Translations under genes and position numbers: made by a program
Shown here: in pieces, positions 39,208 through 48,517 of the stretch
How the letters are laid out: every line of letters begins with the position of its first letter
Numbering within the stretch: the stretch's first letter is position 1
Notes under the pieces: generated by a model
The model's database searches: none
Told to the model about the DNA's origin: nothing
Seen by the model: the letters and a program-made list of their open reading frames with translations, nothing else
Origin: Shewanella sp. SNU WT4
Lineage (GTDB): Bacteria > Pseudomonadota > Gammaproteobacteria > Enterobacterales > Shewanellaceae
Direction: 5' to 3'
Assembly: GCF_006494715.1 (NCBI RefSeq)
Contig: NZ_CP041151.1
Coordinates: 2,542,001 to 2,606,000, forward strand
DNA length: 64,000 nucleotides

Positions 39208-40563
39208 TCACACAGTTAATAACAAGAAATTTCGCTCCCATGCACTCACCACGCGTCTAAAGTTTTCGAGTTCTGCGCGTTTAACCGCAATAAATCCCTT
39301 GGTAAAATCTTCGCCTAAATATTTACGGCAGTAAGAACTTTCCTCCATCACAGCTAACGCTTCTTCGAGGGTTAATGGCAGCGCCATACTGGCGCTATTA
39401 CGGTTTTCATTGGCTCGGCCCTGCACTGGTGGTGACGGTTTAAACTCTTCCACCATGCCGATATAACCACACAATAAACTGGCAGCAAACGCCAGATAAC
39501 AGTTGGCATCAGCCCCAGGAATACGGTTTTCAATGCGGCGATTTTGTGGTGAAGACTCTGGAATTCGCAGACCACAAGTGCGGTTTTCTTCGCCCCACTC
39601 CAAGTTAATTGGCGCTGACGTTCCAGGTAAAAAGCGGCGGAAAGAGTTAACATTAGGCGCTAATAACGGCACAATTTCAGGCATACAACGCTGTAAGCCG
39701 CCTATGTAGCTATAAAATTCAGGGCTCATAGTGCCATCTTCACGGGTGAAGATATTTTTGCCCGTGGTTTTATCAATAATGCTCTGATGCAAATGCATGG
39801 CACTACCAGGCTCATCGGTCAGAGGTTTAGCCATAAAGGTCACGCACACATCATGCTTTAAAGCTGCTTCACGTAAGGTGCGTTTAAATACAAACACTTG
39901 GTCAGCAAGATTAAGGGGGTTGCCATGACGGAAGTTAATTTCCATCTGCGCAGTGCCTTCCTCATGGGTTAAGGTGTCTATATCTAACCCTTGAATTTCA
40001 CACCAATCATACATGTCTTCAAATAGTGGGTCGTATTCGTTAGCCGCATCGATGGAATAAGACTGACGCCCAGATTCTGCGCGGCCGCTGCGGCCAATAG
40101 GTGGTTGCAAAGGTAAATCAGGATCGATTGAGCGCATGGTTAAATAAAATTCCATTTCAGGCGCGATGACAGGCTCCCAGCCTTTTTCTTCATAGAGCTT
40201 CAATACTTTTTTAAGCACATTGCGCGGGGATAACTCAATGGGATTACCCATTTTATCGAAAGTATCATGGATAACTTGCGCTGTGGCTTCAAGCGTCCAC
40301 GGCAACATAAACACCGCATCTTCATCAGGAACACAAATAAAATCGATATCAGCATGATTTAACAGACTGTAATAATCTTCATCATCAACATAATCGCCCG
40401 TTACGGTTTGCAGTAACACGCTTTCAGGTAAACGCATGCCCTTTTCATCTAAAAACTTATCTACCGGCGCAATTTTTCCACGGCAAATACCGCTCATGTC
40501 GCTTATCACACATTCGACTTCGGTAATTTTTTTCTCTCTCAAAAAAGTTTCTAACTTACTCAT
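39208..40563 (-). CDS. puuA: gamma-glutamylputrescine synthetase
   Basis: 451 residues, glutamine synthetase fold. Visible: APEMEFYL (metal-binding Glu), GTAQMEINF, GSAMHLHQS (the HxH region), NSFRRFLPGTSAPINLEWGEENR, and IENRIPGADANCYLAFAA. It joins glutamate to putrescine with ATP. The PuuA assignment rather than GlnA rests on sequence and on its neighbours (puuD upstream with a 4-bp overlap, potF downstream). Confidence 0.94.
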   Translation of the reverse strand: MSKLETFLREKKITEVECVISDMSGICRGKIAPVDKFLDEKGMRLPESVLLQTVTGDYVDDEDYYSLLNHADIDFICVPDEDAVFMLPWTLEATAQVIHDTFDKMGNPIELSPRNVLKKVLKLYEEKGWEPVIAPEMEFYLTMRSIDPDLPLQPPIGRSGRAESGRQSYSIDAANEYDPLFEDMYDWCEIQGLDIDTLTHEEGTAQMEINFRHGNPLNLADQVFVFKRTLREAALKHDVCVTFMAKPLTDEPGSAMHLHQSIIDKTTGKNIFTREDGTMSPEFYSYIGGLQRCMPEIVPLLAPNVNSFRRFLPGTSAPINLEWGEENRTCGLRIPESSPQNRRIENRIPGADANCYLAFAASLLCGYIGMVEEFKPSPPVQGRANENRNSASMALPLTLEEALAVMEESSYCRKYLGEDFTKGFIAVKRAELENFRRVVSAWERNFLLLTV

Positions 40564-41330
40564 TTTATTTGATTCCTTTGTTGAACTCTGGCATTACAGG
40601 CGGCGCTAAATTGCTTGAAAATCGCCTGGTAAAACGGATTATTGGCAATCTGCCATTCAGGGTGAAATTGCACCCCTAAAGCAAAGTTACGGGCATTATT
40701 GACAGTAAAGGCTTCGATTAAGCCATCACCTGCGTATGCTTCTGGCCGCAATCCTAGGCCTAATCTGTCCACCCCTTGAGTATGGACCGAATTAACCTCT
40801 GCCTCGGAGCGGCCAAAACTCTCAAAAAGTAATCCTCCAGGTTCCAAAGTTACTGTATGGGCGACACCGTATTGCACCGCTAGAGGCGCGGTTTTATCTT
40901 CACGGTGATCATGTAAGCCACTCACTTCATGAACTTTCTGATGCAAACTGCCACCAAAGGCCACATTCATTTCCTGAAATCCACGGCAAATAGCTAGTAC
41001 CGGCACCCCCATGTCTATGGCTAATCTCAAGAAAGGCAACGTTGTTGCATCACGCAATGGGTCGTGCAAAGTGCCTGGGGAGCTCGGAATTCCTTGATAA
41101 TGATGTGGCTCAACGTTAGACGGTGAGCCAGTAAACAGTAAGCCATCAACCAGATTGAGTAATTCAACCATGGGCATATCTGCCCCTAAACTTGGAATTA
41201 TGATTGGCCAAGCTTCTGTTCCATCAATAATGCCGCGCAAATATTTATGTCCTGTGGTCGCAAACTCTTGCAAACCTAATGGCTGATTGCATGCTGTTAC
41301 TCCCACAAAAGCGATCGTTCTTTCAAACAT
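40560..41330 (-). CDS. puuD: gamma-glutamyl-gamma-aminobutyrate hydrolase
   Basis: 256 residues, class I glutamine-amidotransferase fold. The nucleophile Cys lies in AICRGFQEMNVAFGG (about 115) and the His-Glu partners in QFHPEWQ (about 227). It hydrolyses gamma-glutamyl-GABA to GABA and glutamate. It is the first gene of a unit with puuA (4-bp overlap). A candidate PuuR operator lies 42 bp upstream of its start. Confidence 0.94.
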   Translation of the reverse strand: MFERTIAFVGVTACNQPLGLQEFATTGHKYLRGIIDGTEAWPIIIPSLGADMPMVELLNLVDGLLFTGSPSNVEPHHYQGIPSSPGTLHDPLRDATTLPFLRLAIDMGVPVLAICRGFQEMNVAFGGSLHQKVHEVSGLHDHREDKTAPLAVQYGVAHTVTLEPGGLLFESFGRSEAEVNSVHTQGVDRLGLGLRPEAYAGDGLIEAFTVNNARNFALGVQFHPEWQIANNPFYQAIFKQFSAACNARVQQRNQIK

Positions 41331-41371
41331 AAATACCGATAATCCTTAAATTCGTTGATCACTAACAACAA

Positions 41372-41388
41372 TAAGTGTGCGTTTTTTT
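41372..41388 (-). promoter_or_regulatory. candidate PuuR operator upstream of puuD
   Basis: On the minus strand the sequence is AAAAAAACGCACACTTA. It matches the site at 42412-42428 (AAAAAAACGAACACTTA) in 16 of 17 positions. It lies 42 bp before the puuD start. The assignment to PuuR is inference from position and from a loose likeness to the E. coli PuuR box, AAAATATAATGAACA. Confidence 0.5.
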
Positions 41389-41714
41389 AAACACTACACC
41401 TAAAATTTTAGGTAAGCAAGAAGTTAATGGTTGGTTAAATTCGCAATTTCAAATTTAAGCTAACTCACTGTTTTTAAATAAAAACAGCTTGCATGGCATG
41501 TACTAACAAAATGAAACGTGGCTTAAATAGTTGAATTACCGTAATAAATTTGTCATTCAAAATAGGGAGGCAAAGCTTGGGCTAAGGCGCTTTGATGATG
41601 TTTATTATTTACAACTAAACTACAACTGCGAGGTACCTTGGTAGCAGAACCTACAGGCTTGGGGAAAATGATACACATAAGGATGTAAGCAAGCGTGGCA
41701 AAACAGCGAAGTAA
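41389..41714. other. non-coding gap between puuD and puuR
   Basis: About 325 bp without a supported gene. The minus-strand open frame 41553-41738 starts within the palindrome at 41715-41740 with a TTG and no ribosome-binding site, so I do not call it. Confidence 0.5.
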
Positions 41715-41740
41715 CATTGAGGCTATTGATAGCCTCAATG
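41715..41740 (-). terminator. hairpin directly after puuR
   Basis: A perfect palindrome, CATTGAGGCTAT-TG-ATAGCCTCAATG, begins one base after the puuR stop. No T-run follows, so it could be a terminator, an mRNA-stabilising hairpin or an operator. Confidence 0.5.
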
Positions 41741-42310
41741 TTAGAAATTGGCAGGAGTGGTGGCGCTAACTAACTGACAAGGCTCATCAAAGGGATTACG
41801 AAAGCGATGCAATAACTCGCTATTAAAATAGTAACTATCGCCTGTACTAATAATAAACACTTCACCGCCAACAGTTAACTCTAACTTACCAGCAATCACT
41901 AAGGCGGCTTCTTCCCCTTGGTGCTGAAGCATTTCTTCGCCCGTATCAGCGCCTGGTGGATAAGTCTCCCACATCATAGACATAGCGCGATTTGGATAAT
42001 CACGGCCAATCAATTTAAATTCCAGCGGGCCAGGGCCAATATCTAACAATTCTTGTTGGCGATATACCACTTTAGGTTCAGCCGTTTGCGCTTCTTCAAT
42101 TGAGAAGAATTCGACTAATGACATAGGAATGCCGGCTAATACTTTTTTTAACGAACTGACCGATGGGCTAACACTATTCTTTTCAATCATTGAAATAGTG
42201 CTATTTGTCACCCCGGCGCGCTTAGCCAACTCGCGCTGCGATAAACCCGTTAGCTTTCTAACTAGCTTAAGATTATGTCCAATATCCAAATGTCTATTCC
42301 TCCCTTTCAA
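41741..42310 (-). CDS. puuR: PuuR-type transcriptional repressor (XRE HTH plus cupin)
   Basis: 189 residues. An N-terminal helix-turn-helix (about 10-63; LSQRELAKRAGVTNSTISMI) is joined to a C-terminal cupin (about 115-185; GEEAALVIAGKLELTVGG, then YYFNSELLHRFRN), the layout of E. coli PuuR, which represses the puu genes until putrescine binds. The gene sits in the centre of the catabolic island and is divergent from the second puuB copy; the shared 190-bp gap holds a candidate operator. Confidence 0.93.
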   Translation of the reverse strand: MKGRNRHLDIGHNLKLVRKLTGLSQRELAKRAGVTNSTISMIEKNSVSPSVSSLKKVLAGIPMSLVEFFSIEEAQTAEPKVVYRQQELLDIGPGPLEFKLIGRDYPNRAMSMMWETYPPGADTGEEMLQHQGEEAALVIAGKLELTVGGEVFIISTGDSYYFNSELLHRFRNPFDEPCQLVSATTPANF

Positions 42311-42411
42311 TGGCGCTTAGCGCAAACCTAAGTGTACTGCCTGCCAATGCCAAGCTTCTTTACATTAACTAAACACAGATTTGGATTGTATTCTAGTCTA
42401 CATCCATGTTA

Positions 42412-42428
42412 AAAAAAACGAACACTTA
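42412..42428 (+). promoter_or_regulatory. candidate PuuR operator between puuR and puuB copy 2
   Basis: AAAAAAACGAACACTTA lies in the divergent intergenic region, about 100 bp from puuR and 74 bp from puuB. Only one base differs from the site before puuD. It could control both directions, including puuR autoregulation. Confidence 0.5.
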
Positions 42429-42501
42429 ATTTTTTAACAGCACTGTTACACCAATAGACTTAGGTTGGATTGCTTGCTACAAGTTATGCTACGGAGCTCT
42501 C

Positions 42502-43812
42502 ATGTTAACCAAAACCGCTGTTCATTCTGATAATTATCCCGCTTCCCTTTATGTTGCCACAGTTAATAAACACGAAAATTATCCGATATTACAAGAAGCT
42601 ATCGAGGTAGATGTCGCAATTGTTGGCGGCGGCTTTAGCGGCATAAATACTGCGATTGAATTGGCTCAACAAGGATTTAGCGTTGCCTTATTAGAAGCGC
42701 ACCAAATCGGTTGGGGAGCCTCAGGGCGTAATGGCGGGCAACTTATCCGCGGTATTGGCCATAATATTGAACAGTTTCGCTCTCAAATTGGTTCCGAAGG
42801 AATTGATGCCATTACCCGTATGGGCTTTGAAGCTGTCGATATTGTTAAAGAGCGCATAACGACTCACAATATTGATTGCGATTTACGTTTGGGCTATTGC
42901 GATCTCGCGCTTAAACCTAAGCATATGGATGGCATTCAAGAAGATTATGACGATCTTAAACGTATGGGCTACCGTCATAAACTTAAGATTTATGATAAAA
43001 GTGCCATCCATGAAGTGATAGGGTCCCGCCATTATCTAGGCGCTATGAGCGATATGGGCAGTGGTCATTTGCACCCATTAAATCTTGCCCTAGGCGAGGC
43101 AGCTGTTGCTAAACAGTTGGGCGTGCAGTTATATGAACACAGCGCCGCGTTGAGTATCACTAAGGGAGCTAAACCTGTGGTTACCACAGCGCAGGGACAA
43201 GTCACTTGTCAGTTTTTGGTGCTAGCAGGAAACGCTTATATAGGCCATAAACTTGAGCCGTATATTGGCGGTAAAATATTACCAGCCGGCAGTTATTTAA
43301 TGGCAACTGAGCCGTTAACCTCAAGCCAATGCGCAGACATAATTCCGCAAAACATGGCCTTTGCCGATTTGAGTATCGCCTTAGATTACTTCCGCTTATC
43401 GTCAGATAACCGCCTGATCTTTGGGGGGCTTTGCACCTATTCAGGCAAAGATCCTAGTGATATTAGCGCCAGCTTACTACCTAATTTACGCAAAGTATTT
43501 CCGCAGTTACCTCCCCTTAGAATCGATTATGAATGGGGCGGTATGATAGGCATAGGGGCTAACCGCTTACCACAAATTGGCCGCTTACCCGACACTCATA
43601 ATATTTACTTTGCTCAGGCCTATGCGGGCCACGGCGTTAATGCCACTCATATGGCCGCCAAGCTCATTGCTGAAGCACTCACTATGCAGGCACAACGCTT
43701 TGATATCTTTGATAGCATTAAACACATGACGTTCCCAGGTGGTCCTGCCCTGCGCTCACCGTTACTTGCCGCAGGTATGCTATATCATCGTTTACTGGAT
43801 AAGCTGTCATAA
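42502..43812 (+). CDS. puuB: gamma-glutamylputrescine oxidase, copy 2
   Basis: 436 residues, FAD-dependent DAO family. FAD motif VDVAIVGGGFSGINTAIELA (about 35-54), GWGASGRNGGQLIRG, and a C-terminal YFAQAYAGHGVNATHMAAK. It is paralogous to the copy at 33322-34608 but clearly diverged. It is a single-gene unit divergent from puuR, ends at a strong hairpin and is convergent with puuC. Either or both copies could supply the oxidase step. Confidence 0.9.
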   Translation: MLTKTAVHSDNYPASLYVATVNKHENYPILQEAIEVDVAIVGGGFSGINTAIELAQQGFSVALLEAHQIGWGASGRNGGQLIRGIGHNIEQFRSQIGSEGIDAITRMGFEAVDIVKERITTHNIDCDLRLGYCDLALKPKHMDGIQEDYDDLKRMGYRHKLKIYDKSAIHEVIGSRHYLGAMSDMGSGHLHPLNLALGEAAVAKQLGVQLYEHSAALSITKGAKPVVTTAQGQVTCQFLVLAGNAYIGHKLEPYIGGKILPAGSYLMATEPLTSSQCADIIPQNMAFADLSIALDYFRLSSDNRLIFGGLCTYSGKDPSDISASLLPNLRKVFPQLPPLRIDYEWGGMIGIGANRLPQIGRLPDTHNIYFAQAYAGHGVNATHMAAKLIAEALTMQAQRFDIFDSIKHMTFPGGPALRSPLLAAGMLYHRLLDKLS

Positions 43813-43837
43813 CAACAGCCAGACTTGCTGGCTGTTG
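43813..43837. terminator. hairpin between puuB copy 2 and puuC
   Basis: A perfect 10-bp stem, CAACAGCCAG / CTGGCTGTTG, with loop ACTTG starts immediately after the puuB stop. It separates convergent genes; the T-run is poor. Confidence 0.65.
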
Positions 43838-43894
43838 ATTGGCTTAGTCGATAATAAGGCGCACTCGCTCTTTTGTGGGTATCAAGCTTGCAAG

Positions 43895-45391
43895 TTACAA
43901 GGCAATCCAAGTGGCTTTGATTTCAGTGTATTTATCAAAAGCATGCAATGATTTATCACGGCCATTTCCCGATTGTTTATAGCCGCCAAACGGCGCTGTC
44001 ATATCGCCGCCATCATAATGGTTAATCCATACCATGCCGGTGCGTAAGCGTTTAGCGGTTTTATGGGCTTTAGATAAATCGGCAGTCCACACCCCCGCAG
44101 CAAGGCCATAAATTGAGTCATTGGCGATAGCAATCGCTTCTTCCATGCCATCAAAACTAATGACAGATAAGACTGGTCCAAATATTTCCTCTTGCGCAAT
44201 GCGCATCTTATTGCTCACATCACTAAATAAGGTCGGCGCGACATACATGCCGCCAGTTGCAGCCAATTGCTGCTCGCCGCCACAAACTAAACTCGCGCCC
44301 TCTTCTTTACCGACCTCAATAAACTTAAGTACCGATTGCAAGTGCTGCTTATCAACTAATGCGCCGCTCGTGGTGTTAGGATCAAGCGGGTGACCGGGTT
44401 GCCACGCCGCAAACTCAGCCTTAATGAGCTCAATCACTTGATGACGTACACCAGATTCCACCAGCAAACGGGAACCTGCGGTACACACTTCGCCCTGATT
44501 AAAAGCGATAGCTGAGGCTGCGGCCGCCGCGGCGGCTTTTAAATCCGGCGCATCATTAAAAATAATGTGCGGGCTCTTGCCGCCAGCCTCTAACCACACC
44601 CGCTTCATATTAGATTCGCCGGCATAAATCATCAGCTGCTTAGCAATCTTGGTGGAGCCAGTAAATACCAAGGTATCCACATCCATATGCAGCGCCAAGG
44701 CTTTACCTACCGTGTGACCAAAACCTGGCAACACGTTAAGAACGCCTGCGGGAATGCCGGCTTCTATGGCAAGTTGCGCCATATAGATTGCCGTTAATGG
44801 CGATTTCTCAGAAGGTTTGAGCACCACGCTATTGCCTGCTGCTAAGGCTGGGCCTAGTTTCCAACAGGCCATCAGCAAAGGAAAATTCCACGGCACAATA
44901 GCCACGACAACACCTATAGGCTCTCGAGTAATCATGCCAATTTCGTTATCTGCGGTTGGCGCAATTTCATCATAGATTTTATCTATGGCCTCCCCTGACC
45001 AGCGCAGTGCCCGCGCCGCACTTGCCACATCAACGGCTAATGAATCACGAATAGGTTTACCCATGTCTAAGGTTTCGAGCAAGGCTAAGGTCTGTGCGTG
45101 CTGCTCTAATAACTGGGCAAAGCGGATCATCACTTGTTTGCGGCGAACCGGTGATTGCTTAGCCCATACGCCGGACTCAAAGGCTTGGCGACAATTACTC
45201 ACCGCATGCCTGGCATCAGTGTCGGTACAACTAGCGACTTTCGCTAACACCTGACCATCAATGGGGCTAATACAATCAAAGGTTTGCCCTTCTGCTGCCC
45301 ACTGATATTTGCCATCAATGAAAGCGCGACCATTGATTTCTAGCTGCTGCGCCTTTGTTTGCCAATCTTGCATAGTAAGCGGAGTACTCAT
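43895..45391 (-). CDS. puuC: gamma-glutamyl-gamma-aminobutyraldehyde dehydrogenase
   Basis: 498 residues (E. coli PuuC has 495). Aldehyde dehydrogenase motifs: VPWNFPLLMACWKLGPALA, WLEAGGKSPHIIF (Glu) and GEVCTAGSRL (Cys near 301). It oxidises gamma-glutamyl-gamma-aminobutyraldehyde, the PuuB product, with NAD(P)+. ATG 45391 has a GAGGAA box 7 bases upstream and gives the standard N-terminus; the frame runs back to 45481 without support. It is divergent from the aminotransferase gene at 45609. Confidence 0.93.
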   Translation of the reverse strand: MSTPLTMQDWQTKAQQLEINGRAFIDGKYQWAAEGQTFDCISPIDGQVLAKVASCTDTDARHAVSNCRQAFESGVWAKQSPVRRKQVMIRFAQLLEQHAQTLALLETLDMGKPIRDSLAVDVASAARALRWSGEAIDKIYDEIAPTADNEIGMITREPIGVVVAIVPWNFPLLMACWKLGPALAAGNSVVLKPSEKSPLTAIYMAQLAIEAGIPAGVLNVLPGFGHTVGKALALHMDVDTLVFTGSTKIAKQLMIYAGESNMKRVWLEAGGKSPHIIFNDAPDLKAAAAAAASAIAFNQGEVCTAGSRLLVESGVRHQVIELIKAEFAAWQPGHPLDPNTTSGALVDKQHLQSVLKFIEVGKEEGASLVCGGEQQLAATGGMYVAPTLFSDVSNKMRIAQEEIFGPVLSVISFDGMEEAIAIANDSIYGLAAGVWTADLSKAHKTAKRLRTGMVWINHYDGGDMTAPFGGYKQSGNGRDKSLHAFDKYTEIKATWIAL

Positions 45392-45536
45392 GTCATTCCT
45401 CGTCGTGATAGTTGTCGTGTGGTTGCGCCGCGCAGACCAAGTCATGCAGCCAATGTAGCCGTTGCCGACACATAAATTCAATATTTTTTACAATTACACT
45501 GCAAAATAGCCCAATAAATCACACAATGATCTTCCA

Positions 45537-45550
45537 TGTTCGATATTTTT
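45537..45550 (-). promoter_or_regulatory. weaker PuuR-like site before puuC and the aminotransferase
   Basis: On the minus strand the sequence is AAAAATATCGAACA. It shares the AAAA...CGAACA pattern with the site at 42412 and resembles the E. coli PuuR consensus AAAATATAATGAACA with two bases missing. It lies in the divergent gap between puuC and the gene at 45609. Confidence 0.35.
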
Positions 45551-45608
45551 GACATAGCATGCTTTTTGAACAGCATTTAACATTTCAACAACAGTTACAG
45601 GTGGGTGT

Positions 45609-46946
45609 ATGTCAGTGGAATCGCAACACACTAAGCCGCTAAACAATCTCAGTCATTATTGGATGCCGTTTACCGCCAATCGCCAATTTAAGCAACAGCC
45701 TCGGCTGTTAGCACAAGCTGAAGGTATGTTTTATAGCGATATTCATGGACGCTCGGTTTTAGATGGGACTGCAGGCTTATGGTGTTGTAATGCGGGCCAC
45801 AGTCGCCGTCAAATTACTGAAGCGGTTAGTCGCCAACTCAGTACCTTAGATTACGCGCCGTCGTTTCAAATGGGTCACCCGCTCGCTTTTGAACTGGCTG
45901 AGCGCCTAGCCAGTATGGCGCCAGCCGGCATAGATAAGGTCTTTTTTACCAACTCAGGTTCAGAATCCGTTGATACTGCGTTAAAAATGGCCTTGTGTTA
46001 TCACAGAGCCAATGGTCAAGCCACGCGCACTAAGTTTATTGGCCGCGAACTTGGCTACCATGGGGTTGGCTTTGGTGGCATTTCAGTGGGCGGCATAGGC
46101 AATAATCGTAAAGGTTTTAGCCCACAAATTCTGACTGGGGTCGATCATCTTCCCCATACCTTAGATATCACTCATCAAGCGTTTAGCCGCGGCTTACCAC
46201 AGCACGGCGCCGACAAGGCTGATGCGCTCGAAGCGTTAGTGACCCTGCATGGGGCTGAAAATATTGCCGCGGTTATCGTCGAGCCTATGTCTGGCTCTGC
46301 TGGGGTAATTTTACCGCCTGTGGGCTATTTACAACGCCTAAGGGACATTACTAAGAAGCATGGCATCTTATTGATTTTTGATGAAGTGATCACAGGCTTT
46401 GGCCGTATCGGTGGTAATTTCGCCAGTACTTACTGGCAAGTCACGCCAGATATGATAACCACAGCTAAGGCAATTAATAATGGCACTATTCCTATGGGCG
46501 CCGTGTTAGCCAGTAGTCATATTCATGATGTCTGCATGCAAGGGCCTGAACATGTGATTGAGTTTTTCCACGGCTACACCTATTCAGGTCACCCTGTCGC
46601 CGCAGCAGCCGCGCTCGCCACCTTAGATATTTATCGTGATGAACAATTGTTTGAGCGCACCGAAACCTTAGCAAGCTACTTTGAAGATGCTGTCCATAGT
46701 CTTAAATCCTTACCTAATGTGATTGATATTCGCAACACCGGCTTAGTGGCAGGGATTCAACTAGCGCCATCAAGTAGCGGCATAGGTAAACGCGGTTATG
46801 GCATTTTTGAGCATTGCTTTTATAACGGCGCATTAGTGCGCGCAACTGGCGATATTATCGCGCTATCGCCACCACTGATTATTGAAAAACCGCAAATTGA
46901 TCAACTGGTAGACACCTTAGCGAACGCTATTCGTGCGCAGCAATAA
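45609..46946 (+). CDS. bauA: omega-amino acid--pyruvate aminotransferase (beta-alanine type)
   Basis: 445 residues, class III PLP aminotransferase of the omega-amino acid group: opening HYWMPFTANRQFKQQPR, then GLWCCNAGH, TNSGSESVDTALKMAL, DEVITGFGRIG and the PLP lysine near 287 (TTAKAINNGTIPMG). The family transfers the amino group of beta-alanine (or related omega-amines) to pyruvate. Paired with a CoA-acylating semialdehyde dehydrogenase and a small cupin, it fits the Pseudomonas bau genes for beta-alanine. An alternative is putrescine or diaminopropane transamination. It abuts the next gene and is divergent from puuC. Confidence 0.75.
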   Translation: MSVESQHTKPLNNLSHYWMPFTANRQFKQQPRLLAQAEGMFYSDIHGRSVLDGTAGLWCCNAGHSRRQITEAVSRQLSTLDYAPSFQMGHPLAFELAERLASMAPAGIDKVFFTNSGSESVDTALKMALCYHRANGQATRTKFIGRELGYHGVGFGGISVGGIGNNRKGFSPQILTGVDHLPHTLDITHQAFSRGLPQHGADKADALEALVTLHGAENIAAVIVEPMSGSAGVILPPVGYLQRLRDITKKHGILLIFDEVITGFGRIGGNFASTYWQVTPDMITTAKAINNGTIPMGAVLASSHIHDVCMQGPEHVIEFFHGYTYSGHPVAAAAALATLDIYRDEQLFERTETLASYFEDAVHSLKSLPNVIDIRNTGLVAGIQLAPSSSGIGKRGYGIFEHCFYNGALVRATGDIIALSPPLIIEKPQIDQLVDTLANAIRAQQ

Positions 46947-46976
46947 TTGACTTCAACGCTTTCGGGAATTAGTTCT

Positions 46977-48458
46977 ATGACACCAATGACTCATTATATC
47001 AATAGCCAAATGACTGGCCCAAGCGCGCGCCAACAAGCGGTAATTAACCCAGCGACGAACCAAGTGATTGGTCAAGTGTCACTGGCAAGTGCAGCGGAAG
47101 TCAATGCCGCTATCGCCAATGCCAAGGCGGCTTTTCCTGCGTGGTCACAAACTACGCCACTTAATCGCGCGCGGGTATTATTTCGCTTTAAAGCCTTAGT
47201 CGAGCAGCATATTGATGAATTAGCACAATTAATTACTACTGAGCACGGCAAGGTGCTGGAAGATGCCAAGGGCGAAATCACCCGCGGCTTAGAAGTGGTG
47301 GAATTTGCTTGCGGCATTCCGCACCTTTTAAAAGGTGAGCATACCCAACAAGTGGGTTCTGGCGTCGATGCTTGGTCGGTAAATCAAGCCCTTGGCGTAG
47401 TGGCCGGAATTTCGCCATTTAATTTCCCGGTAATGGTGCCCATGTGGATGTTCCCTATCGCCATTGCCTGCGGTAACACTTTTATTATGAAGCCGTCAGA
47501 AAAAGACCCAAGTCCGGTGCTGCGTATCGCGCAATTACTGACGGAGGCGGGCCTTCCTGCGGGCGTATTTAACGTAGTTAATGGCGATAAAACCGCGGTT
47601 GACACGCTATTAACCCATCCAGACATTGAAGCCGTGAGCTTTGTGGGCTCAACCCCTATTGCCCAATACATTTACAGCACAGCATCGGTCCATGGTAAAC
47701 GCGTTCAAGCCTTAGGCGGCGCTAAAAACCATATGTTAGTTATGCCAGATGCTGACCTTGATTTGGCTGCTAATGCCTTAATGGGGGCGGCTTATGGTTC
47801 TGCTGGTGAGCGCTGCATGGCCATTTCAGTCGTGCTGGCCGTCGGTGATGTGGCCGATAAACTCGTGGCGCAATTAGTGCCGAAAATCGATGCGTTAAAG
47901 GTCGGGGATGGCAGCCATCACGGCATAGAAATGGGGCCGCTCATTAGCCGCGAGCATCTCGATAAAGTGTGTGGCTATATCGATAATGGCGTGCAGCAAG
48001 GCGCAACCTTAGTACGCGATGGTCGGCACTTGAGTCTGGGGGACGGTCATTTTGTTGGTGCGAGCTTGTTTGACCATGTCACTGCGGAAATGACTATATA
48101 TCAGCAAGAAATTTTTGGTCCAGTGCTCGCCATTGTGCGCGTGGCCGATTATGACAGTGCACTCGCGCTAATTAATGCCCATCAATATGGCAATGGCACA
48201 GCCATATTCACCCAAAACGGCGAATATGCACGTCATTTTTGCGATGCCGTGCAAGTCGGTATGGTTGGGGTTAACGTCCCTATTCCTGTGCCTATGGCAT
48301 TTCACAGTTTTGGTGGCTGGAAACGCTCTTTGTTTGGCGCTTTACATATGCATGGCCCCGATGGCGTTCGCTTTTATACTCGCAAGAAAGCCATTACCGC
48401 TCGCTGGCCTAAGCCGCACCTGAGTCAAGCTGACTTTATTATACCGACCATGAAATAA
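46977..48458 (+). CDS. mmsA: CoA-acylating malonate/methylmalonate-semialdehyde dehydrogenase
   Basis: 493 residues. The MmsA/BauC subgroup is shown by ISPFNFPVMVPMWMFPIA, the substitution of the usual ELGG by QALGGAKNHMLVMPDAD, and the catalytic Cys in SAGERCMAIS (about 279). It converts malonate semialdehyde, the product of beta-alanine transamination, to acetyl-CoA and CO2. I start at ATG 46977, where the homologous sequence begins; the in-frame TTG at 46947 directly follows the upstream stop. It is cotranscribed with the aminotransferase. Confidence 0.88.
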   Translation: MTPMTHYINSQMTGPSARQQAVINPATNQVIGQVSLASAAEVNAAIANAKAAFPAWSQTTPLNRARVLFRFKALVEQHIDELAQLITTEHGKVLEDAKGEITRGLEVVEFACGIPHLLKGEHTQQVGSGVDAWSVNQALGVVAGISPFNFPVMVPMWMFPIAIACGNTFIMKPSEKDPSPVLRIAQLLTEAGLPAGVFNVVNGDKTAVDTLLTHPDIEAVSFVGSTPIAQYIYSTASVHGKRVQALGGAKNHMLVMPDADLDLAANALMGAAYGSAGERCMAISVVLAVGDVADKLVAQLVPKIDALKVGDGSHHGIEMGPLISREHLDKVCGYIDNGVQQGATLVRDGRHLSLGDGHFVGASLFDHVTAEMTIYQQEIFGPVLAIVRVADYDSALALINAHQYGNGTAIFTQNGEYARHFCDAVQVGMVGVNVPIPVPMAFHSFGGWKRSLFGALHMHGPDGVRFYTRKKAITARWPKPHLSQADFIIPTMK

Positions 48459-48517
48459 CTCTCTCTAAGCTTGGATGATAGGATGCCAAGGCTTAAGACG
48501 ACTGTGGAGATGCAAGG

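Noticed and set aside
41553..41738. 61-codon minus-strand frame after puuR with a hydrophobic N-terminus
   Set aside because: The TTG start lies inside the palindromic hairpin 41715-41740 and there is no Shine-Dalgarno sequence.
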